Shown: positions 21,404 through 33,900 of the stretch, in pieces
Layout: every line of letters starts with the position of its first letter
Position numbering within the stretch: position 1 is the first letter of the stretch
Assembly: GCF_033807575.1 (NCBI RefSeq)
Contig: NC_084705.1
Span: 12,270,019-12,334,018, forward strand
Origin: Cydia pomonella
Lineage: Eukaryota; Arthropoda; Insecta; Lepidoptera; Tortricidae
Direction of reading: 5' to 3'
DNA: 64,000 bases
Made by a program: the position numbers and the translations under genes
The notes under the pieces: model-generated
Database searches by the model: none
Seen by the model: only the letters and a program-made list of their open reading frames with translations
Told to the model about the DNA's origin: nothing

Positions 21404-24400
21404 TCATATTGCTAAATATACATTTTGAACTTTCTTTTGAACCATTTTGGCGGATTTTGGATAGAAGTCCAACAAATATTTCCATTGTTCCAACTTGAGG
21501 TATACAATATCGACGACGGTTCTCGCGCGGAATGAGAAATGGTGTGACACGCCAACAAAAAGACCCTGATAAAGGAAAAAATAAGATAAGAATTTATTCA
21601 GTAAACTAATAAAGATAAGAATTAATGGGGCTTCCCAGATAAATTACTTACTTGCGCTAAACCAAAGCAATCTTCAGGTCCTAAAATATCATAAATAGAT
21701 TCTGTCAAATTTGGATGCACAGTCAAAACCTCCACCTAAAATAAATATTTACAAATGAAATCTCAAGTATGTAGGAATATTTAACATTACAATATCATGC
21801 AGTACTAATAAAACACCGGTTATATCTTATATATTTCCTTTCAATAAGGTTTACGAATTATCAGTTAATTGTTTTGATGATAAAATAAAATATTACAGTG
21901 TATAATAATACACGGGAATAAATGCCCTTATGTCTGACGGCGTTTTTACCTTCTTTATGAACCTTAACTTAACATAAGCGTCTCGTCGTTTAGAATTGTT
22001 ATATAGTCCATAATTTTGATAGGTGGATTTGTTGGAAACAGACAAAATTTAGTAGAGGTTTGCTATATTTTATGAATAAGGGGATAAATTAAGTTCCTAA
22101 TCGTATTATTTATGTTATCTAAAAATCTTGACCTCTCCTCTATGAATGAAGTAAATGCATTGGTCGGAATCACCGCACTGCACGATATAGTTTCCGGGGA
22201 AGAACACGCAGTGGTTTATCCACATAGCTAGCATCCTTCTAAAATCAGCATCGGTTCTACTAAATATAACCGATTCTCTGATGTGTGAGCCGTATACCGC
22301 TTGCATGACTTGGCAGCGAAGGCGAAAAGGCAACTCGTAAACTAGTTCGGGCATCTGAAATAAAATAAAAATAAACTGTATTACACGACATATTATAATT
22401 GAATAAATATCTTAATTGAACTTACTCGTACCTACTTTCCGTAGATACTAAGTTGTAGAACACAAATCGAGTTATAATAGACTAATGATTAATGGAAAGA
22501 ATCGTATATCGCACACAAAAAACAAAAAAAAAATACATTGGTTATCTCTTATAAATAAGAATCAACAAACCTGCCTGCCCTGCTGCCTATTCCAAAGCTC
22601 TCTAACATAGTCCCACATTTTGTTCATCTGGTGATCACTCAGGTCCATGTCGCGCAAACCGTCTCGAAGCTCGTTTATGCCGTAATCGTAGTCGATTCGA
22701 GATGAAGAATGAGCTGATATCATAGCTGACATTTCTGATATTAGGAGGCCTGCAATTTTATACAAAATAGCTACAATGGAAGCGCTGGTGGCCTAGCGGT
22801 AAGACCGTGCGACTTGCAATGCGGAGGTCGCGGGTTCAAACCCCGGCTCGTACCAATGATTTTTTCGGAACTTATGTACGAATTATAATTTGATATTTAC
22901 CAGTCGCTTTTCGGTGAAGGAAAACATCGTGAGGAAACCGGACTAATCCCAACAAGGCCTAGTTTACCCTCTGGGTTGGAAGTTCAGATGGCAGTCGCTT
23001 TCGTAAAATCTAGTGCCTACGCCAAATCTGGGATTAGTTGTCAAGCGGACCCCAGGCTCCCATGAGCCGTGGCAAAATGTCGGGACAACGCGAGGAAGAA
23101 GGAGGAGCTACAATGTTTGTTATATTTATATTACAAATTTTCAGATAAACACGTCACGAATCCTTCATAGTTTTGCCATGTCCGTCTGTCCGTTCGTGTG
23201 CCCGTACACGTTTTTGCTCAGGGATTCGAAGTATCAGAGAATAAGCTTGTTGACACGTGTTAAGTTAAATAGATTGAAAATATATTTAAAATAAATTGGA
23301 ATCTTATAAAATATATGGAAATAATAAAAAATACGAGACCTCGAAAGATTCAAAACTAAGTTTTTTCAAAGTTCTAAGTTTAAAGTTTTTTATTTGCTAG
23401 AATCATGGTCAGGTACAATGTGATGGACTTAAAATAACATGGATCAACACAATTCACCATTTTTAGTGGCATGCAAATGAAGCCAAGGATTTTAAACATC
23501 CAAAAGGGGAAATTAATAATGTAACATGTACAATTCGATTCCGAAACAAAATATTTTAAAGCAACTATACAATGTGTTTGTACACGTATAGTGGATCCGT
23601 TACTCATGTCTAGTACAATTAATTTTATCGATAAATCACTCCCCCCCTCCCCCCCCCCCCCCCAATATAAAAAAAAAAACATTCGATAGCTTATGAATTA
23701 GAGCATAAATTGAAAGCATAAATGTCACAGAGAATTTTCACAATTACTTTTTTTACTTAATTTTTTTACATACAGAAGGTCTTGTTTGGACTCGTGTAAC
23801 TTGTGGAATGTTTTAACTAGGGTTATCATTTTGATGTCAACTTTTAGCTGATATCCTGTTCTGTTCACATCAAAATGATAGCGCTTCCTCTGAGTTCAAC
23901 GCAATATTTCACCTACAAAATCGCAATTTTCTTGTTATCCATACATCAAAACGGCTGCAAATAATATAACGTGACGTCACGATGTATTGCCATTTTGTTA
24001 GGAGCGTTTGGTCAGTAAAATGCGATTGTCAGACTTTGACTATCATTTCTGACTTGTTAGGCAATGGGTCCCATATAGACATTTGATGCTCAAAACAAAC
24101 CTGATCGATTGATACTTGATACCATAAATAAAAAAATGTTAACTAGCCTATTGGTGTTGACTGTGGCTGGATATAGCTATGAAGGATATACGAATATATA
24201 GGTGTTTGGAAGTAGCTGTGAAGTTAATATGCAGATATTTTTTAGTATCAAGTAAAAGATACTTGACAAGTATACAAGGCGCTGAAAAAATATATTTTGC
24301 TCTTACCTGTACAGAACTTAATTATAACGATAATAACGATTGTTTCCACCATTTCAAACGCGTTTCTAGACGATACATCCCCGGTGCCAGCGATAGTCAG

Positions 24401-27400
24401 CAAGTTAATCATGTACCACAATGATGCTATGTATAACGAGAAATAGTCCTTCTGTAATGTACAATAGCGTATTTATTGCATTGTATAAAATCTATATTAT
24501 ACAGCAGGTTTTTAAGCGATACAGCAGAGCAGAGTGTTTTAGCTTAGACAATCTATAGGTAGGTGTTTGGTACTTAGGTGCAAAGCGAGGGTGTGAGAGC
24601 CGAGGTATGAGGTATTTTTACCTAATAAAATGCGTTCTCATAGTTCAGGTACGTCAACGACACCAAATACTTTTGGCATGAATCCTCGCGTGCGTTGTCT
24701 AAAGTATTATATATTTTTCCATGAAATCAAACTAAAGGACATACTTTAGTTACATACCTGATAGTATTTTGGTCGTAAATTGAGTTCTGGCTTAGCCATC
24801 CAGTTAGACGATGTACATTGTAGAGGAGTCAGGCATGACAACTTGAAGAACAAACATGCGTTTATATGGGAAAGAATCGATGCCCAAATACCAATCGTTC
24901 TGAGAAACAAACGACACATTCAATGAGTTTATTTATGGCCTCAATTGAGTAGATATTCCCTACTAGATAATTGTTATTTTATTTTAGATATCCCCGTTTT
25001 TGATGTTACTCCAATACGAGTACACATTATGTCGCGCGTTTTACAGTAATGAGTTGATTTGGTAAATGATGACTAGATGAGGTAATCGATTCGTTCTTAA
25101 ATATGACGTGGATGCCGACGTACCTTAGGTACATTTTTAACCGCTTTGAAAGAGGAAGAGACTTTAATTTTGTATTAAGAAAAAAACCGTAGTCATATTA
25201 AAGTATTTGAATCGTTGCTTGTTCGGTACAGTGCTTGTAATTAACGTCATAATGTCAAAAACTTGAATTCAAAATAATAATGTACTTACGCTAGTTTAAT
25301 GAAGAGATTTGCCGAGCCTATGTTTACTTTCCGGTGAGTTCTGTTGGTAAATAAATATGAAATCCTCGAGAGCTGTGGCGTTCGCAGATAGCTGAAGAAA
25401 ACCATTTTTATTCCCGGATTCAAATACTTTAGCGCATAAACAACGTATGATATAGGCAAGTTAGCCAAAAAATCACGCCTTCTTTGAAATTTTCTTGAGA
25501 AGAACCTGAAATAAACCGTAAAAATAAAAATAACGGCTAGATTACTTGGTTTTCTCTGCATAGTCTGCATAAAAATTATAGACTAGACGCACAATGAAAT
25601 CCAAAGCATAGGAATATCAATCAATATCATAAATATACAAAATATTGACAGTTAGCTTTATATAGTTCAGCCTAGCAAGCTTAAAATCTTTTAATTGTAC
25701 GCTGCGGGTTTTTATTTTGAGAATTAAAGTTAATCAAAAGTTGCTTATTGTAGATAAAAAGGAACTTACAGTTGTCTTACTCTCTTTGGGTTTAATACAT
25801 ATTCCCCATACCGGTTCATGTAACCGGTATGTATGTCCAAGAACAGTTTGTATAAAAAAATCATGTCTGTCATAATACATATATGGAAAAAATATGGCAC
25901 TGATTGGAATGCCAATTGATAAACTAGAGTCATGAAATCTACGTAAGCCAAGAAACTGATGAAGTACTCTGAAACCGCAAAGATACAGCATTAAAACACT
26001 ATAATAACTAAAAATAACATTCATAAAGCAGAGTTATAAAATATCAAACAAACATTTAATTTTTTTTGTTATTTCATAAAGTCAATATAGTCAAAGAATT
26101 AAAACCCTGTTGGGTATAAGGAAATTGCGAAAATTGAGCTAGCTATTTAAGATACTTAAGCAGGAAACGTGATACGATTTTTACTAGTAAACGTACCTAA
26201 CTAATTTTAAACGTACCTATATGATTCAGTCAAATTATGTTTTTTGAAAAACAAATTATATCCAAATTGAAACTAACGCAGTATCATAACTCAGTGAATA
26301 ACTGTCAACCGGGACATATTTCATGCTAAAAGGGGGGGTTGCGTCAGGGGGAGGGGAGGGACGCTAGTGCATAGTGTGTGTAAAGCACCATACCCAAAGG
26401 CATTATACTACATTCATTTTAAGCTGGATATAATTTGTTTGCCTTCCCCACACATTAGAATACAACTTGACCGAATCAATATACGGAGTACAATGATGAT
26501 GATTGATGTATGGGTATTGACATACCCATAAATTGTATCCATTTGCAGTCCGGTATCACGCTACTTCGAAACCATCTGTAAATAGTACCTATCTATATTA
26601 GAATCAGGTAGATATAATATATGTATAGGTACCAGAGATAATATATGGGTAGGTATGGAGAGGTGGATATTTACCAGTCGCTTTTCGGTGAAGGAAAACA
26701 TCGTGAGGAAACCGGACTAATCCTAACAAGGCCTAGCTTACCCTCTGGGTTGGAAGGTCAGATGGCAGTCGCTTTCGTAAAAACTAGTGCCTACGCCAAA
26801 TCTTGGGATTAGTTGTCAAGCGGATCCCAGGCTCCCATGAGCCGTGGCAAAAATGCCGGGACAACGCGAGGAAGAAGAAGATAATATATGTATAGGTTTA
26901 TTATTACACTGTTAGTGAACATATGGTACTTAGTTACATACTTACATAATAGATATATCATAGAAAGTGAATTTTTATGCTTCATGCTTATACACTTAGG
27001 AGCAAAACTGTCCCAATAGTAGCATATTAGTAGAATGTGGAGAAGTTGATGTCGATTAAGGGGAGGGGCACATGATTAATACATAACAATACTCCTTGAA
27101 ATTTTCTACAAATCGGCCTAACATATGATGTACTTGGCATTTACGGTTTTTTTGTAATTTCGCATCGAAAAGTAGAAAAAAAACATTTATATTTTTTCAA
27201 TATTTTTATTTCCTCCTATGGAAACTCCAAATAGGGAACCATATATAATTAAGAATCCCCTTGATCGACATCAACCTCTCCACATTCTCCTAATATGCTA
27301 CTATTGGGACAGTTTTGCTGATAAGTGTAGATATTACCTGTGGGGTTTAAACAGTAATAGTATAGCTGATACATATTCTATATTCCCCGCCGAAGTGATA

Positions 27401-27979
27401 GATCGTGAACCATGCGATTCGGCTATGCTTCTCTGCGGGCTCTAAAAAGCAAAAATAACTATTAAGTCTATTTTTGAGTGAAGTACAAAGTAAACGAGTA
27501 CTTACAGCTTAGTGAAGGCTAGGATTCAAGGAATGATCAAACTAATTGTGGGTTTTTTGATTGCCAAAATAGATATCATCGAGTGTACACTGTTTTCTTT
27601 AGTTAGTTGTTAGTTGATTATTTGGGTATTGTCAATAGTTAATGTTAAAAACTTACTATGCGCTCGGTTTGATCATATCATGTTAGATAACTCGAATAAC
27701 TTTACTGTAGTCTACTCCACTAGGCCTTTAAAACAATGTAAACAAAATGCCTAGAATCTGAATGAATTATCTCGATAAACGAAATGAGACCAATGAGATT
27801 CGACAGCTGTAGAATACATTAAGAATTTCAAGGTCCTTAAGGAATATACTATAGGCGAAATGTTGGATTGTACAGATGGTTTAAATTTATGACTGGTTCT
27901 ATCTTACTTCCATATACACGTCTAGATCGTCATTGTCCTCTTCATCCGAACTATCTGGCATTGTACTGGGCCTGTGAAC
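21404..27979 (-). CDS. CNGK repeat D (residues about 1636-2159)
   Basis: Exons 27979-27908 (acidic linker, SSDEEDNDDLD), 27441-27338, 26575-26526 (start of S1), 25968-25770 (S1-S2), 25505-25290 (S3-S4), 24899-24758 (S5), 24451-24307 (pore, S6), 22749-22571 (C-linker), 22354-22133, 21735-21652, 21565-21404. The S2-S3 link reads YGEYVLNPKRVRQL, typical of CNG/HCN channels. The filter is LTIAGTGDVSS, GTGD at about 1918-1921, with Thr in place of the aromatic. The binding fold keeps FFPGNYIVQCGDSD and IYFIHRGE, but the cassette is GPEDCFGLAQ without Glu; an FRA remains of the usual VRA. The protein ends VQNVYLAI. No signal for a separate start precedes this repeat. Confidence 0.85.
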
Positions 27980-30900
27980 CTGTGTTAAAACCAAAGTTGC
28001 AATAGGTAAAAAGCGTTTAAAACTTGAACCAACTTTTTTGTGCACCTAGTTGCCATGTATATATTCTCTACATCGGAGGGTAGAAAATATGGCAAATTTT
28101 CTTAGTACCTACCTACTATTGCACGGGGTATACTTAGGGTTAGGTATAATTATCACAGTATTTTTCGATTCATGTTGTACGTTTTTTACTGTTGTTAAGA
28201 TGAATTTAATTTAATGGTTGTTTTAACGACGAGCGGAATAATACTTGCGGACCTTTTATACCTACCTACATTTGAATAAACATCTTTCGTTCAACTTTAT
28301 TAATTAATTTTCAAGCCGGTATCTACCACAAAAACTAAACAAACAATACCAAATGATGAAAAGGCGCAATAAAAGGGTTATAGAGGTAGTCCCCGTTGGA
28401 TATATCAGGGTGGCCACTTTTTGGAAAATCGGGAAAAGTTAGGGAATTTCGCGAGTCATGGAAAAGTCAGGGAATTGTCAGGGAAATTTAATGGAGGTCA
28501 GGGAAAAAAATGTCTCTGTATGTACATAATAAAAAAAGAAATTATTAATTTTACCATCTCCAAACATCATATATCTACTATAATAGGTTAATAATAGGTA
28601 AATGCGACCCGACCGCGCGGCGCGCGTGCCACTGTATTACTCGGAAATTGCCGCCGGCGGGGCTGTCAAAGGTTGTAGTGTTTATACGTTCTTTATACTG
28701 CCTATTCTGCTATACTCGTAGCCCCGTGCGACGTGAAGACTATACAAGGTTTTCAGGCTCGAGTATACATTCCCACTAAAATTTTGCTCAGTACGTTGGC
28801 TCGAGAAATTTAGCGTTGTTAATCGCGCCACTAAAATTATACCCAACGTTGAAAAATATCTGCAGGGAATTAAAAACGAAAATAAAGCACCTGACAGCGC
28901 ATACTTTACAGTAGTAAATGCTGCATTGGAACACAAATTATAAAGGCTAAATTGGCCTTTTTTTCAATCGGTGACGCAAGTGGAGCCGTTGTTAACATTA
29001 TTTTTAATCCAACCTCGCTCCACTTTTATACGAATCACTTTTGGTGACACTGAAAAAAATCATGCAAAGAGTTGTTAAAGCGGATGTATTGGATTCTGCA
29101 ACTGATATCACGTCGATTGACTTGAAAAAGGAGTCTAATCTGATAAACGCGAAAGAAATCGACTTGGGCTTCGCTGTAAAGAATGCTCTTCGAAATAGCC
29201 GCGATATCAAAGATATCGATATATTGCGTTTTCGTTAAGACTGTCGAAAGAGTTTAATAGAATTTTGCGTGTCATTGTGCCAAACATCCCCACTTTCGTA
29301 TGCTTTGACTAAGGGATTATCTTGTTTTGATCCCGTAATCGCAGTCAATGCAGAATTAGGACATGGCGAAACTATAAGGTTTCTTAGTTGACTACGGAAC
29401 CCTAAAAACGCCAACAAAAATCATAAAATAAAAACTAGTAGTAAAACATTTTTTTAGGGTGGCTCCACTGGTTCCACTACACCAAAAGTGGCGATGAATT
29501 ATTTTTTCGGTTCAACCCAATAGTGTTGGGTGTCGTTGGATAGGTATTTCAAAAATAATATGGGTCTTCATTAACCATTTTTTGATAAACGTAATATTTT
29601 CGGAAATAATCGCTCTGGAAGAAAAAATAATATGTTTCCCCCTCTACTTCCCCTAACTTCTGGACCATGGGTCCAAAATTCATGAAAAAAATCGTGAAAG
29701 TAAAGCTTAGTAAACACTTTTAAGTAAAACTACAGCGAATCTGATCGGCCTAGTTTATTTTGACGGACGGGTAATTACGGATCCCTACACTGAGCATGGC
29801 ATGCGACATGTTATTAGCCATTTTTTTTTATTGTATTTTGCTAGCAGATAATTCTGCAAAAACTCAAAAATGTATTCCATTCCAACTATATATTTTATAT
29901 TTATTACATTTAACCCTTTAGTCCGTAGCGGCAACATACAAGTTGCCATCATACTTAAAACAAAAACGCATCTCGACTATAAGAATTACGGTTCGAATTC
30001 GAATGACTCGATAGGAATGTCAATTGGTTAAAGGGTTAAGATTATGGTCAGGGAAAAACTTGAAAAAACGCCTGGAAAACCGGGAAAAGTCAGGGAATTT
30101 TGGTTGTATGAAATAGTGGTCACCCTGATATATGGATATTACGTATCATTTTATGATTAATATGTACCGTATCTGCAGTACAGTTCCATAAGTCTCTTAA
30201 AATAGGTACTGCAGTAGAACTGTGTCACTTTATAATATTGAAAAAAAAAAACTAAATGACAGACTAAATCAGAAAGCCCTTTCATACGATACGACACACT
30301 ATAGGTTTCTGAAAGGAACTTTAGGAACTGCGGGTCAAAAAATTTGTTTTGACCTAGCATGTGTGCCAAACGGCTAAACTAATTCAATTTGCGGTTTTTT
30401 TATGCGTACCTGCACGCACAATACTGTGCGGTTTACGAGTAAGAGGAATTTCCTTCCGCAGACGGTTCGGCTGTGGAAGTGTGAAATGAGCTTCCTGCCG
30501 AGGCTTTCCCGAGTGTGGGGCTCTACAGTGTGGGGTTCTTCCAAAAAGGAGTGTACAGGTTTTTAAAGGGTCGGCAACGCGCATTTAATAATCTGGTGTT
30601 GCAGGCGTTCATAGGCTACGGTGACTGCTTGCCATCAGGCGGGCTATATGCTTGTTTTTTTTCTTAATACAAAAGTGAAACACCCAGTACATATGGTGTA
30701 CTTTACCGCACTAGTGTGATAATTAGCACATTACGTGACTATGTCGAAAATTTCAAGGGCCATATGTATTTATACAGTATAACGTTGTACGATACAAGTG
30801 GGAATAGGTACTTGTGTCGATTTAAAACACTCCTATCGGTCGTGTTTTAATTTATCGCCGTTGCGAGTTTCCTCTTTTCCGCACTTGTATCGGAATGTAC

Positions 30901-33900
30901 TATTTTCTAACGATCTGTGGTATCGCTATCCCCTGACTCACGGGACAGAATGTACAATACCTTTTCCACTTTTTATTTATTTATTTAAAATTTGATTCAG
31001 GCAACAAGGCCCATATTACAAATACCTTACAGACTAACATACATATACATTTTATAAAATTACAACTAAACACTATTTAGGCGACAAAACGGCGTGGCTC
31101 CGTTAAATCGGCTGCTCTGTTACCATACTTTCCTCAACTTTGCTACCATACATTCCTCAACTTTATCTGTATTGTATCCAAGTCTTTCGTAAGTGTAGAT
31201 AACTGTAAGTATATTCTTTATATGTGTAAATTAGTTCAAAGGCTCACATGTAGGCTGGATTTTATTGTCACCATTGAAGGCAGAACGTAATCTTTCGGCG
31301 CGTTGTCAACTGAATTCTTTACTTTTTGCAACACTGATGGGTAACTCTGGAACAGTTATGTAATACAATAGTATTTTGTTCAACAAGTATATATATGGGT
31401 TCTTACCACGTTCTTATTAATTCAAGAGCCTACGTTTCAAAAGGTTTTGTAAAAATAAGCCCGAAAATTGTATGACTATTTATGTACCGTCGCACACAAT
31501 ATTTCTAAGACAGCAGCAAACATCTAAATAAATGAAGTCGAAGTATACAAGAGTAAATCAATTCTATTTATAGATTTTTCTGGTAGCAAATCATTTCTTA
31601 CTCTTTGGGCAAAACGCTTCGTAAGTAGGCACACTGCTTATTATTTCTAGTCATCCCGCACACTGTAGGTATCCAGGTATAATATGTGAGGAGCGTCTTG
31701 TCAAAAGGCCTTATTTTTGTATAGTTTTTATAGAGAAATAAACCCTTTTGAAACGACATTCCATGTATTCCTTACACTAACTTCTTCCTTAACTACGTAT
31801 ATATTTCTTCTCCATTACATTAAATCTTGCAATTAAGTGACTGATAGTGAATATTTATTATTACTTAGTTTAAATCAAAAACTTTGTTACTACATATTTG
31901 TCGGTATATTTTTTTAACTTTATCGCACAACATTAAAAAAGAGCGCCTGTGATCAATATTAGTTATGATGATATGTATCCAGTGTGATATCTATTTTTGC
32001 AATAGACATGGCGCTACTTTACCGCACTAGTGCCGTAATTAGCACTTTACGTAAAATTTAAAGGGCCGTATGAACTGTACAACGTTACACGTTCGAATAG
32101 GTAATTCGCCACTTCTTGCGAATTTCCTACTTTTCGCATCTGTAGGTATTCTAATGTACTATTGCCAACGGTGCGGTCCTTAATGCTGCTATCGGAACCG
32201 GAAGTATGTAATTTGAAAATTCACCTTTAAAAGGGCATAGAACTCTACGCCATCAATGCGTAGCAAATCTATATTTCTTGAGGCTACAACATTCGACATA
32301 GTTAGATACATAGATGCCCCTCGTATATTGCCGAAGATCCCACCAGGTCCCATACAGGCTTCAACTTCGTTGTATTCTGATATAATGTCCACCTAAATTA
32401 ACCAAAAATAATAATTATGCTACACATAAATTAAATAAATTCAGTGATCCTATTTCATGAAATGCACATCATTTCAAAAATGTTATGTCAATTTCAAGCA
32501 AAATATTTTTTCTTACTATTCAATGATGTTATTCGAACTGGACGAAGTTCCTAATTTGAACATATTTTTAAATTGAGTGATTCCGTCATCAAGTAGCAAC
32601 ATTTTTTTACCTTTCCTCTATAAATTATGTACATGTGGCTAATCACTTCGTTAGCCCGTATAACCATATATCTCTTCTGAAAATACAGCTCACTCAATTT
32701 CTTCGCAAACGCCCTAAAAAATGAATATTCAACACCTTCAAAGAGAGGTATCTCTTGCAATGTCTTTTCATACATGTATAATACTGCGTCTTCATTCAGG
32801 TTGGCATGCAGCTTCCCCAGGATGGTCTGGTGCTGTTTGCAATAAAATATATGCGGTGTTGTAACTTATTAAAAGTCTTCACGCCGTTTGTTTATGCTAA
32901 ATAGCAACATCTGGCTTTTAAATATGGAATGCGCTTACTAATTTGGAATGTCATTAGTCGTATCAAGTTTTTATTAAATTATTAGTTTAGGCGAGATTAG
33001 AAAATATGAGGTCATTAGATTTTGCTGTTATTTGATGCACTGATTTGATTTCATCCCGGTACCAAAAATAAGGGCCCTAATCATGATACCGTGAATTATC
33101 AAGTAGGTATTTTCAATTTCTCTTTTAACAAAAAAAAAATGTCAAGACATTGTCATCGCACGACGATCATTTCATGGTCTTCGTCAGCAGTTCCGGTTTA
33201 TTAAATGTCGGTTTCCGAGAACAAATGCACTAGTAACCATAAAAATACAGATATCAATATAGGTAATTATAGATGTGCCTATAATAATTGAAGAGTTCCC
33301 TCGATTACTTACCGACCAACCGCCAGTTCGCTTCCATTGATATTTCCAGTGTTCCATCACATTTTGTTTTAATACCGTAGGTACTTTTTCTCTGGTTAAG
33401 AAAAAATCTAATTGTTTTAGGTTTTCTTGAAATTTGGTTACCATCTGATCCGCCATGGCTTTTAGTGACGCAATCCTTGCATAAACGTATCTGGAATAAA
33501 TAAAAAAATGTTCCTTTATACATACTGTAAATCCTTCCCAGGAGTCTCAGGTCACATATAAAAATATTGGATTTTGATAGTCATATAGGTAACACATAAC
33601 ATTCGGACAAAGTCAAACATAACCCTTAGAGGCTAAAAGTGACTTCTTCTGCTTACAGTTGGGCAGTTGAAGGACTTGAAGGAGGTTTTGTTAGCGATAG
33701 AGTCAATAAAGATATTTGGGATGCAGCCATACATACAAACATCTACGAGTATAAGTACAGGGGTATAAGCACAATTGTTTTAATTATTGTACACAGTTAC
33801 TTACCCAAAGAACAAAACACCGTGTATTGATATGCATATGGACATGATCATGTTGGTAGTATCCTGGGGCGTGATGTCTCCGAAACCGGCCCCACTGAAA

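Noticed and set aside
22782..22856. Functional tRNA gene
   Set aside because: A and B boxes are present, but the sequence continues into a SINE body that recurs at 26666; the head is SINE-derived.
28682..29417. Small minus- and plus-strand host genes
   Set aside because: The plus-strand pieces resemble hAT transposase and sit between hAT-like ends; the minus frames are shadows.
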